Assembly: GCA_035574455.1 (NCBI GenBank)
Contig: DATLYT010000024.1
Location: 1-8,498, forward strand
Direction of reading: 5' to 3'
Length of the DNA: 8,498 nt
DNA from: DATLYT01 sp035574455
Lineage (GTDB): Bacteria > Bacteroidota > Ignavibacteria > UBA10030
Positions 1-5,951 of the stretch are shown here, piece by piece. Each line of letters opens with the position of its first letter. The first letter of the stretch is position 1. The translations under genes and the position numbers were made by a program. The notes beneath the pieces are model-generated. The model did not search any database. It saw only the letters and a program-made list of their open reading frames with translations, and was not told where the DNA came from.

Positions 1-18
1 CCCTCTTCTTAACTCCTG

Positions 19-1176
19 ATGGAGAACCGACTCCAGATCCTATCACTCCTCTTCGCAGGAATCGCCTTTGCGATCCTTGTCTCGCTCCGTATCGCTGAGA
101 TTATTCCTGTCCTCGACCTCCGTGACTACCAGACCTATTACTACGCGACGAAAGCATTTCTTGCCGGTGAAAATCCGTACGACCTCTCGGTACTGTCGGC
201 ATACGCGGGGAAGAAGATCGCCTATGCGTTCCTCTACCCGAAGCTCATTTTGATTCCATTCATCCCGCTGGTGCAGTTTTCCTACCAAACGAGCGCGCTC
301 CTCTACATCGCGTTGAAGGGTCTCGCCCTCGGCATGCTCGTCGCTCTCTGGGTCAAATATTTTATCGCCGACTTTTTGTCAACATTCCTGCTCGGACTTT
401 TTCTCCTGACAGCCTATCACGCAACGGTCATTCGGGATTACGTTGTGGGAAACGTTTCGATCTTCGAGCAGGTATTCCTTTGGTCTGGGTTCCTCTTTTT
501 CTTGCAGAAACGGCTTACCCTGTTTTGTGTCATGATTGTTGTGGGGTCATTCTTTAAGATCACCTCTGTCGTATTTTTGTTTCTCCCGTTGCTATTTTCG
601 AGGGAGAAAAAGACGGTTCTCCTCGTTGCCGCCAGTCTTGCTGCGCTCGGACTGTTCTATCTGGTTTCGTATTGGGATTTTCCGAATGGCTTTGAGGGAT
701 TACGCTTGCGATACGCTCAGCTTCAGTGGGAAGGCTCCTATCTGAACCCGTCCTCATATGCATTCATCCGACAGCTCGTCAAGGACTCCGGAGTTCCGAT
801 CCACGAAGTAACCGGAGAAACGTGGAAGATTTTCGCCGGATATGCTCTTGTGATGCTTACGGCGACATTCGTTGTTCTGCGAAAAACGAAGCTTTGGACG
901 AATCCGAGCATCATTCTCCTCGTAAGCATTTTTCTGTACGCTCTTCTTCTTCCTCGATTTAAAGATTATTCGTATATTCTTCTTGTTCTCCCGTCGCTCG
1001 TAGTCTTGCGGGATATGGTTCCGTCGCGGGTGCTCCAAGCCGCCTTTGTACTGGCGGTCTGTTTGCATCTGACGGACTATCAATCGTTCTTCGCGGCCGT
1101 TCTGTTGTTGATTGTTATGTTGACACGTCTGTCGAATATCTCACCCTCGTACTCACTGCTCCAGAGGTCGTCATGA
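19..1176 (+). CDS. GT87/DUF2029-like polytopic membrane glycosyltransferase
   Basis: A 385-residue, very hydrophobic protein with roughly eight to ten predicted membrane segments (for example residues 7-23, 75-90, 97-115, 119-132, 167-192, 198-216, 271-287, 298-312, 318-330, 338-350, 356-369). After the first membrane segment comes an acidic/aromatic stretch at residues 33-55 (DLRDYQTYYYATKAFLAG, then ENPYD), and a GNVSIFEQ motif lies at 144-151. Both resemble the luminal Asp motif and the GQxN-like motif of GT87 polyprenyl-phosphate-dependent mannosyltransferases (DUF2029). Such enzymes move sugars from a lipid carrier on the outer face of the inner membrane; the substrate here cannot be read. 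In this frame a TAA at 10-12 precedes the ATG, so the start is tightly bounded. No Shine-Dalgarno is visible, but a TGA at 17-19 in another frame overlaps the ATG, suggesting coupling to an upstream gene outside the window. The 3' end overlaps the peptidase gene by ATGA. The family call is fairly safe; the exact function is not. Confidence 0.8.
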   Translation: MENRLQILSLLFAGIAFAILVSLRIAEIIPVLDLRDYQTYYYATKAFLAGENPYDLSVLSAYAGKKIAYAFLYPKLILIPFIPLVQFSYQTSALLYIALKGLALGMLVALWVKYFIADFLSTFLLGLFLLTAYHATVIRDYVVGNVSIFEQVFLWSGFLFFLQKRLTLFCVMIVVGSFFKITSVVFLFLPLLFSREKKTVLLVAASLAALGLFYLVSYWDFPNGFEGLRLRYAQLQWEGSYLNPSSYAFIRQLVKDSGVPIHEVTGETWKIFAGYALVMLTATFVVLRKTKLWTNPSIILLVSIFLYALLLPRFKDYSYILLVLPSLVVLRDMVPSRVLQAAFVLAVCLHLTDYQSFFAAVLLLIVMLTRLSNISPSYSLLQRSS

Positions 1177-3215
1177 AAAAGCATCTCTCTCTTCTTCTTC
1201 TTTGTTTCCTCATCAGTGCCGTCGTTGCCCAGCCTAAACGCCCGATCACTTTTGATGATCTGATTGGCATGGGTCGCATCTCCGACCCGCAGGTTTCACC
1301 GGACGGCAAATGGATCGCGTTTGTTGTCACGTATCATAACAAGGTTGAGAACAACACCAATAGCAACATCTATCTTGTGCCCGCCAGTGGAGGAGAAGTC
1401 CGGCAACTGACTTCTGCTAAACGCGGAAACAACAATCCGCGCTGGTCGCCGGACGGGAAGCAGATTGCTTTTGTGTCGACGCGAGATGGCGAATCGCAAA
1501 TCTGGACCATCTCGCTCGAAGGCGGAGAGGCAAAACGCGTCTCGTCGATCTCCACAGGAGTGTCCGGCATGCAGCTTTCACCGGATGGCAAATGGTTTGC
1601 CTTTGCTTCTGAAGTGTATCCTGACTGCCCGGACGACGACTGCAACAAATCCCGCGAAGAAGCAGCCGAAAAAAGTAAAGTGAAAGCCAAAATCTTCGAC
1701 CGGCTGCCGTACCGAATCTGGAACACTTGGAAAGACGGTAAGCGCAGTCATCTCTTCGTTCTGCCCGTTTCCGGCGGCAAGGCGGTCGATTTGACGCCCG
1801 GAGATTATGACACACCACCCATTGACCTGGGTGGCGCGTGGGATTATGCCTTCTCCCCCGATAGCAAGGAGATGGTTTTTACACGGAATACGGATCCGAT
1901 GATCGCCATTAGCACGAACAATGACCTCTTCATCGTTCCGGTAACGGGTGGGCCGGCAAAGAAGATCACGGAGAATCCGGGTAACGATAGCCAGCCGCTC
2001 TACTCGCCCGATGGCAAATACATTGCTTACCGAAGAATGGATCGTGCCGGTTTTGAAGCTGACCGGAGTCAACTCGTGCTGTACGAGCGTGCAACGGGCA
2101 AGCATATCAATCTGACCGAGAATGTCGATTACAGCGTTCATGATGTCGTTTGGTCGCCCGATTCGAAAATGCTCTTCTTCAACGCCGATGACAAAGGCAA
2201 TGAGTCGATCTTCCGCGTCTCGGTACAAACCAAAAAGGTGGATGCCCTGCTCACCAACGGTTACAACACCCAACTGCGGATGAGTCCAGATGGAAAGAGC
2301 CTTGTGTTCCTCAGAGAATCCATCAACACTCCGGCAGAGTTATATCGGATGGACGTCGACGGCAAGAACCTGCGGCAGATCACGCGCACCAACGCCGAGC
2401 GTGTTGCTGCGCTCGATATGAATCCCAAGGAAGATTTCTGGTTTGACGGTGCGGGTGGAACGAAGATTCACGGCTGGATTGTGAAGCCTCCGGCCTTCGA
2501 TGCAACGAAGAAGTATCCGCTTGTGTATCTGATTCACGGTGGACCGCAAGGGCAGTGGGGTGATCAGTTCCACTATCGCTGGAGTGCACAGATGTTTGCC
2601 AGTCGAGGGTACGTTGTGGCGATGGTGAACCCACGGGGCAGTACGGGTTATGGCCAGAAGTTCACCGATGAAATCTCGCGCGATTGGGGCGGCAAGGTGT
2701 ACGAAGACTTGATGAAAGGCGTCGACTATATTCTGAAGACGTACAGCTTTGTCGATGGCAACCGAATGGCAGCGGCAGGAGCTTCGTACGGTGGGTACAT
2801 GATTAACTGGATTGCCGGGCACACCGACCGTTTTAAATGTCTCATCAACCACGACGGTGTCTTTAACCCCTGGAGTATGTACGGCACGACGGAGGAATTA
2901 TGGTTCGTCGAGTGGGAGTTCGGTGGAACGCCCTATAAGAATCCCGAGCTGTACAACAAATGGTCGCCGCTTTTGAACGCGCACAAGTTCAAAACGCCGA
3001 TGTTGGTCGTCCACGGTCAGCAGGATTTTCGCGTGGATGTCAGCGAGGGATTTCAGGTCTTCACGGCGCTCCAGCGCCAGGGCATCAAATCCAAGATGCT
3101 GTATTTCCCTGATGAGGGACATTGGGTCATGAAACCGGCCAACTCCGAACTCTGGTATGCGACGCTGCTGGATTGGCTCGATGAGCATCTGATAACTGGG
3201 CAGGCAACGCAATGA
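1173..3215 (+). CDS. Secreted S9-family peptidase (prolyl oligopeptidase / dipeptidyl peptidase type)
   Basis: A 680-residue serine peptidase, a normal length for family S9, with likely periplasmic location. Residues 1-19 form a signal peptide (MKK, hydrophobic core, AVVA before Gln20; no lipobox). Residues 35-410 are a beta-propeller with seven SPDGK/SPDSK repeats (near residues 42, 92, 136, 228, 278, 328 and 371), as in TolB/PD40-like blades. Residues 425-680 are the alpha/beta-hydrolase domain. The catalytic triad is readable: nucleophile Ser538 in GASYGGYM, Asp618 in GQQDFRV, and His650 in DEGHWV; HGGP at 455-458 fits the oxyanion region. The Cys152/Cys157 pair in an acidic loop (CPDDDC) could form a disulphide. 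Members remove di- or oligopeptides from peptides, often after proline or hydrophobic residues; specificity is not readable here. The start has AGAGG five bases upstream and overlaps the previous stop by ATGA. The stop likewise overlaps the next start, so the three genes are probably one operon. Confidence 0.95.
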   Translation: MKKHLSLLLLCFLISAVVAQPKRPITFDDLIGMGRISDPQVSPDGKWIAFVVTYHNKVENNTNSNIYLVPASGGEVRQLTSAKRGNNNPRWSPDGKQIAFVSTRDGESQIWTISLEGGEAKRVSSISTGVSGMQLSPDGKWFAFASEVYPDCPDDDCNKSREEAAEKSKVKAKIFDRLPYRIWNTWKDGKRSHLFVLPVSGGKAVDLTPGDYDTPPIDLGGAWDYAFSPDSKEMVFTRNTDPMIAISTNNDLFIVPVTGGPAKKITENPGNDSQPLYSPDGKYIAYRRMDRAGFEADRSQLVLYERATGKHINLTENVDYSVHDVVWSPDSKMLFFNADDKGNESIFRVSVQTKKVDALLTNGYNTQLRMSPDGKSLVFLRESINTPAELYRMDVDGKNLRQITRTNAERVAALDMNPKEDFWFDGAGGTKIHGWIVKPPAFDATKKYPLVYLIHGGPQGQWGDQFHYRWSAQMFASRGYVVAMVNPRGSTGYGQKFTDEISRDWGGKVYEDLMKGVDYILKTYSFVDGNRMAAAGASYGGYMINWIAGHTDRFKCLINHDGVFNPWSMYGTTEELWFVEWEFGGTPYKNPELYNKWSPLLNAHKFKTPMLVVHGQQDFRVDVSEGFQVFTALQRQGIKSKMLYFPDEGHWVMKPANSELWYATLLDWLDEHLITGQATQ

Positions 3216-4126
3216 AGGCGACGGTGCATCAATCGCTCTCCGACGTGCTCGCCCGAGAAGCGGCACAATTCGTCCAGGACGAATATTTTGACTGGACGGT
3301 GTACACGGCGCTGGCTGAAGTGGAAGAGGACGCCCAGCGAAAACAACTCCTCTCTTCTCTTGCAGAGAAAGAGCTGCAACATTATGAATTCTGGAAAGCG
3401 ATCTCCGGTCAGGACGGAAAGAAAACCAACGGCATTGTCCTTCATCTCTTACTGCTCATGCGCAAGGTGGTTGGTCTCGTCTTCACGATGAAGTTTTTGG
3501 AGCTGCACGAGCGCGAGGTTGTGCAGCGGTATCGCGAATGGCTTCCCCGTTTGGAGGCAGAAGATCGCGAACGGCTCTCCGCCATTGTGCAGGATGAAGA
3601 GGAACATGAGCGCTACTTCGTCTCACAGGTTGATGAGCCTGTCCTTCGCTACATCGGCTTTATTGCCTTGGGGCTTTCCGATGCCATCATCGAAATTACC
3701 GGCGTTCACGCGGGCTTTCTCGGGGTCACAGGCTCAACCCTGATGGCCGGTATCGCGGGCCTTGTGGTCGGCTTTGCGGCGAGTATTTCGATGGGCGTTG
3801 CGGCTTATCTGAAAGCCAAAAGTGAGACACGAAGTAAACCGCTCACGTCGGCGGTCGTAACGGGTATATCGTACCTCCTCGCAGTAATTGTGCTTGCGCT
3901 TCCGTATTTTCTGACCCACAATATGCTAACGGCGTTTGTCGTTTCGGTCATTCTTGCAGTCTGCTTGAGTGTCGCGTTCACCTTCTACGTTTCCGTTGTG
4001 AACGAGACGAACTTCAAACGAGAAGTGCTGGAGAACACCTCTCTACTGCTTGGGACGGCCTTTGCAACCTACCTTTTCGGAGAGCTCCTTGGGGCAATCT
4101 TTGGAGTTCAACAACCTTTTTCCTAA
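3212..4126 (+). CDS. Ferritin-like domain fused to VIT1/CCC1 transporter (MbfA-type)
   Basis: A 304-residue two-domain protein. Residues about 10-140 form a rubrerythrin/ferritin-like four-helix domain with candidate diiron ligands Glu24 (DEYFDW), Glu54/His57 (ELQH), Glu97 or Glu100, and Glu129/His132 (EEEH); both paired motifs read ExxH. Residues 147-298 carry about five membrane segments (147-172, 177-200, 218-233, 239-263, 278-298) with the VIT1-like signatures GLSDAIIEITG and SISMGVAAYLKAKSE. This architecture matches membrane-bound ferritin A (MbfA), described in alphaproteobacteria as an iron exporter protecting against iron and peroxide stress; VIT1/CCC1 proteins move Fe2+ or Mn2+ across membranes. 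The same role here is inferred from the family. The start overlaps the peptidase stop by ATGA and has only a weak ribosome site, so translational coupling is likely. No iron-responsive operator is recognisable in front of it. Confidence 0.9.
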   Translation: MKATVHQSLSDVLAREAAQFVQDEYFDWTVYTALAEVEEDAQRKQLLSSLAEKELQHYEFWKAISGQDGKKTNGIVLHLLLLMRKVVGLVFTMKFLELHEREVVQRYREWLPRLEAEDRERLSAIVQDEEEHERYFVSQVDEPVLRYIGFIALGLSDAIIEITGVHAGFLGVTGSTLMAGIAGLVVGFAASISMGVAAYLKAKSETRSKPLTSAVVTGISYLLAVIVLALPYFLTHNMLTAFVVSVILAVCLSVAFTFYVSVVNETNFKREVLENTSLLLGTAFATYLFGELLGAIFGVQQPFS

Positions 4127-4152
4127 CGATGTGAACGGATGAGCACAATGCC

Positions 4153-4374
4153 ATGAAACTCGTCAAAGTCAAAAACTTCCCCGACAGAATGAGTGCAGAA
4201 CAGGCTCAGCTACGCCTTAAAGAGGAAGGAATTGAATCCTTGATTCAATCTCAAGCCGTTGGTGTGTTCGGCTCGTTTGGCATTGGAACTCCTGTTGGCG
4301 TTGATCTCTATGTCCGTGAAGAGCAGGAAAAGCAAGCTCGGAAAATTCTTGATGATTTGATTGGAGATGTATGA
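4153..4374 (+). CDS. DUF2007-type small protein (putative signal-transducing domain)
   Basis: A 73-residue soluble protein. The pattern of an N-terminal beta strand (LVKVKNFPD), a helix (AEQAQLRLKEEGIES), a central Gly-rich stretch (GVFGSFGIGTPVGVDLYV) and a C-terminal helix (EEQEKQARKILDDL) is typical of DUF2007 (PF09413), a family annotated as putative prokaryotic signal transducers. No biochemical function is established and none is claimed. ATGs at 4139 and 4148 run into TGA at once, so 4153 is the first workable start; its Shine-Dalgarno is poor. It lies 26 bases after the iron transporter, and its stop overlaps the dehydrogenase start (ATGATG), so the two are probably translationally coupled. 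Confidence 0.72.
   Translation: MKLVKVKNFPDRMSAEQAQLRLKEEGIESLIQSQAVGVFGSFGIGTPVGVDLYVREEQEKQARKILDDLIGDV
4363..4366 (+). promoter_or_regulatory. Ribosome binding site of the MDR dehydrogenase gene
   Basis: GGAG lies inside the last codons of the DUF2007 gene, 4 bases before ATG 4371 and 7 bases before ATG 4374. The spacing favours 4374 as the main start. The overlap means ribosomes finishing the upstream gene could reinitiate directly. Confidence 0.55.
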
Positions 4375-5384
4375 TGAAAGCGATTGTCCTTCGAGAGATT
4401 GGCGGGCCCGAAAAACTTTTGCTCGAAAATGTACCGGATCCAGAGCCGGGTCCAGGTGAAGTCGTCGTTCGTCTGAAAGCGGCGGCGATGAACCATCGCG
4501 ACGTCTGGATTCGCACCGGCCGCTATGCCGGCATCAAGCTGCCGATCATCCTCGGTTCGGATGGCGCGGGAATGGTGCATGCCGTTGGTGCTGGCGTAGA
4601 CCAGTCGCTGGTTGGCAAGCCAGTTCTCATCAACCCGTGTCTCGATTGGGGCGACGATCCGGCAGTTCAACGGAGCGATTTTCGCATCCTCGGCCTGCCG
4701 GATAACGGCACGTATGCGGAGTACGTGAAGGTCCCCGCAAGCAATGTGCATCCCAAGCCCGAGGAACTTTCTTGGGAAGAAGCCGCCGCTGTTCCCCTTG
4801 CTGCGATGACTGCTTACCGGGCTGTCGTCACGCGCGGGCGGATTCAGCCTGGTGAAACAGTCGTGGTAACGGGGATTGGAGGAGGTGTCGCGGTTTTTGT
4901 TCTTCAGATAGCGAAGAAGATCGGATGCCGCGTGTTTGTGACGTCGGGCAGCGAAGATAAAATCGAGCGCGCTCGGTCTCTTGGCGCAGAGGGTGGGGTC
5001 AATTACCGAACGCAAGATTGGGTGAAAGAACTTCGCGAGATGACAGGCGGAAAGGGCCCCGATGTCATCGTTGATAGCGCGGGTGGGGAGGTATTCGATA
5101 AAGCGCTTGACCTTGTGCGACCCGGCGGCAAAGTCATTACGTTCGGTGCAACGCTGGGCCCTGCCAAAGAAGTGATGGTGCGGCGGATTTTTTGGAAGCA
5201 GCTTACTATCCTCGGCTCCACAATGGGGACACCGGAGGAGTTTCGGAAAGCTGTCGAGCTCTACAGTAGCGGAGGTCTTCGGCCCATTATTGACAAGGTA
5301 TTTCCACTAACAGAAGTTCAAGCCGCTCACAAGCGAATGGAAGCAGGGGAGCAATTCGGCCGGATCGTTCTGACGATCCCTTAA
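4374..5384 (+). CDS. Zinc-independent MDR-family NAD(P)H dehydrogenase / quinone oxidoreductase-like
   Basis: A 336-residue medium-chain dehydrogenase/reductase. The N-terminal GroES-like domain spans about 1-125, the Rossmann domain about 125-290, and the C-terminal return strand holds FGRIVLTIP. The nucleotide-binding glycine motif is VTGIGGGVAVF, from about residue 165. The catalytic-zinc ligands of alcohol dehydrogenases are absent: the usual Cys position reads NHRD (Asn40, Asp43), and the GHE motif is replaced by GSDGAG (61-66). Only two cysteines occur (89 and 185), so the four-Cys structural zinc lobe is also missing. This is the layout of quinone-oxidoreductase-like MDR proteins, which use NAD(P)H to reduce quinones or enones; the substrate is unknown. 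Two starts are possible: ATG 4371 (overlap ATGA) or ATG 4374 (overlap TGATG). The second is preferred because GGAG at 4363-4366 lies 7 bases before it, against 4 for the first, and because MKAIVLRE is the customary N-terminus. A generic zinc-binding dehydrogenase label would describe the fold, not actual zinc binding. Confidence 0.9.
   Translation: MKAIVLREIGGPEKLLLENVPDPEPGPGEVVVRLKAAAMNHRDVWIRTGRYAGIKLPIILGSDGAGMVHAVGAGVDQSLVGKPVLINPCLDWGDDPAVQRSDFRILGLPDNGTYAEYVKVPASNVHPKPEELSWEEAAAVPLAAMTAYRAVVTRGRIQPGETVVVTGIGGGVAVFVLQIAKKIGCRVFVTSGSEDKIERARSLGAEGGVNYRTQDWVKELREMTGGKGPDVIVDSAGGEVFDKALDLVRPGGKVITFGATLGPAKEVMVRRIFWKQLTILGSTMGTPEEFRKAVELYSSGGLRPIIDKVFPLTEVQAAHKRMEAGEQFGRIVLTIP
5362..5379 (+). 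terminator. Hairpin at the 3' end of the MDR gene (weak terminator candidate)
   Basis: A perfect 7-bp inverted repeat (GGATCGT / ACGATCC) with a TCTG loop ends three bases before the TAA stop. It lies at the boundary between the left gene block and the 570-base spacer, where an operon end would be expected. No run of T follows (the next bases are CTTAAAGAAC), so it is not a standard Rho-independent terminator, and it may simply be coding sequence. Confidence 0.25.
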
Positions 5385-5420
5385 AGAACTGCCATGGAAG
5401 ATATCCTTTACACCGCCAAC

Positions 5421-5440
5421 ATGTCGTTCCTACGGGACGA
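5421..5440 (+). repeat. ATGTCG palindromic repeat, copy 1
   Basis: The unit starts ATGTCGTTCC and folds as CGTTCC-TAC-GGGACG, a 6-bp stem with one G:T wobble and a 3-base loop. It shares the leading ATGTCG, the CCTA(C/T)GGG core and the loop size with the copy at 5737, which suggests one repeat family. Pairs that change while still allowing pairing (TTCC/GGGA here, CCCC/GGGG there) point to a conserved structure. Confidence 0.5.
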
Positions 5441-5481
5441 AGAGAATCGCATACGACTCACGAGAATCTTGGCACTTCGTT

Positions 5482-5516
5482 GCCAGCCCGCTACACGTTC
5501 TGGCGGGCGTTCTGGC
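5482..5516. repeat. Compound hairpin with a 9-bp direct repeat
   Basis: An inner perfect stem GCCCGC (5486-5491) / GCGGGC (5503-5508) sits within an outer stem GCCAG (5482-5486) / CTGGC (5512-5516); the two share G5486, so they cannot form fully at once. CGTTCTGGC occurs twice, at 5496-5504 and 5508-5516, and a near copy (CGTTCTTGGC) follows at 5565-5574. Its function is unknown; it looks like repeat-element debris. Confidence 0.45.
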
Positions 5517-5594
5517 AGTTAAATATCAAGCACAAAGGACTAAACGAAAGAAAAAAAATCTTGGCGTTCTTGGCGGTTAGATATCAACCGCAAA
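5506..5594. repeat. Degenerate tandem duplication (about 57-base period)
   Basis: About 31 bases at 5506-5536 (starting GGCGTTCTGGCAGTTAAATA) reappear at 5563-5594 (starting GGCGTTCTTGGCGGTTAGAT) with two single-base gaps and a few substitutions. Both copies continue into CAAAG. The changes show that the duplication is old or that both copies come from a dispersed family. Confidence 0.6.
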
Positions 5595-5603
5595 GAGCGC
5601 GAA
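5561..5603. repeat. Imperfect palindrome of the 'CGCAAAG/CTTGGCG' type
   Basis: The left arm TTGGCGTTCTTGGCGGTT (5561-5578) and right arm AACCGCAAAGAGCGCGAA (5586-5603) are complementary at 15 of 18 positions around a 7-base loop. Purine-rich echoes of the right arm follow (ACGCAAAGGG near 5607, AACCGCGAAGGCACGG near 5665, GACACGCGAGG near 5702). Sequences of this kind recur between genes in many environmental bacterial genomes, by recollection rather than by a search. Confidence 0.5.
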
Positions 5604-5632
5604 GAAACGCAAAGGGAAGGTTAAGTGCACGC

Positions 5633-5657
5633 CGTTCTGACGCGGAGCGTCGGAACG
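5633..5657. repeat. Strong REP-like hairpin (11-bp stem, 3-base loop)
   Basis: The arms CGTTCTGACGC (5633-5643) and GCGTCGGAACG (5647-5657) pair at all 11 positions, counting one G:T wobble, around a GGA loop. The outline CGTTC...GACGC-nnn-GCGTC...GAACG resembles the REP-like GTTCCCACGC/GCGTGGGAAC palindromes common in bacterial intergenic DNA. No T-run follows, so it is not an intrinsic terminator. No REP-associated transposase gene lies in the window. Confidence 0.6.
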
Positions 5658-5736
5658 AGAAAGGAACCGCGAAGGCACGGTACTCTGCGCAACTCATAAA
5701 GGACACGCGAGGAAACAAGAACTCATCAAGGTACAT

Positions 5737-5756
5737 ATGTCGCCCCTATGGGGCTG
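5737..5756 (+). repeat. ATGTCG palindromic repeat, copy 2
   Basis: This is the best-preserved copy: ATGTCGCCCC then TATGGGGCTG. It folds as GCCCC-TAT-GGGGC, a perfect 5-bp stem (5742-5746 with 5750-5754). The 11-mer ATGTCGCCCCT is repeated exactly 50 bases downstream. Confidence 0.6.
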
Positions 5757-5786
5757 GAATAATTTTTCAGTCTGCCCGAATCCATA

Positions 5787-5806
5787 ATGTCGCCCCTGAA
5801 GAGGCT
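5787..5806 (+). repeat. ATGTCG palindromic repeat, copy 3 (decayed right arm)
   Basis: It keeps the exact 11-mer ATGTCGCCCCT of copy 2, but the right half reads GAAGAGGCT, leaving a stem with a C/A mismatch. A further very degenerate match (TTGTCCCTGCGGAACT, 5835-5850) lies 48 bases on, giving an irregular spacing of about 50 bases. The sequences between copies are not related to one another. Confidence 0.5.
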
Positions 5807-5939
5807 ACCATGTACCTGCTCTACTACCACTATTTTGTCCCTGCGGAACTTAAAAATACAGGCGGGAGTGGTGAAATATTCTTCTTCACGTCATTCTGTG
5901 TAACAACAAGGAATAAAAATCTCTTACGCACGAAAAATC

Positions 5940-5944
5940 GAGGA
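5940..5944 (+). promoter_or_regulatory. Ribosome binding site of the fumarase gene
   Basis: GAGGA lies 7 bases before ATG 5952. It supports that start and argues against the longer overlapping frame being the translated one. Confidence 0.65.
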
Positions 5945-5951
5945 TGTAGCC

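Larger units (their letters stand above)
5385..5951. other. Repeat-rich intergenic spacer before the fumarase gene
   Basis: About 570 bases with no convincing gene, in a region where the other genes are nearly touching. One frame is open from a TTG at 5480 to 5992 and on into the fumarase gene, but its product is a low-quality basic peptide with no recognisable domain and no ribosome site, so it is judged spurious. The spacer contains at least three ATGTCG-type palindromic repeats (5421, 5737, 5787), a compound hairpin (5482-5516), a degenerate tandem duplication (5506-5594), a broad imperfect palindrome (5561-5603) and a strong 11-bp hairpin (5633-5657). The fumarase promoter must lie here or further upstream, but no clear -35/-10 pair could be picked out. 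Confidence 0.75.

Noticed and set aside
2..19. The tail of an upstream coding gene ending with TGA at 17-19
   Set aside because: The overlap with the ATG at 19 fits translational coupling, but six codons are too few to support a gene call.
1578..2273. A 231-codon open frame on the minus strand inside the peptidase gene
   Set aside because: It is a shadow of the S9 peptidase coding sequence, whose repeats and catalytic triad are unmistakable.
4308..5015. A 235-codon minus-strand open frame over the MDR gene
   Set aside because: It is antisense to a gene with clear MDR motifs and shows no domain of its own.
5737..5850. A mini CRISPR array (repeats about 50 bases apart with unrelated intervening sequence)
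   Set aside because: The shared unit is only about 11-20 bases, quickly degenerates, spacing is irregular, there are just three or four copies, and no cas gene is nearby.
5871..5889. A small hairpin GTGAA/TTCAC ahead of the fumarase gene as a riboswitch or operator
   Set aside because: Only five pairs with a 9-base loop; expected by chance in AT-rich DNA.
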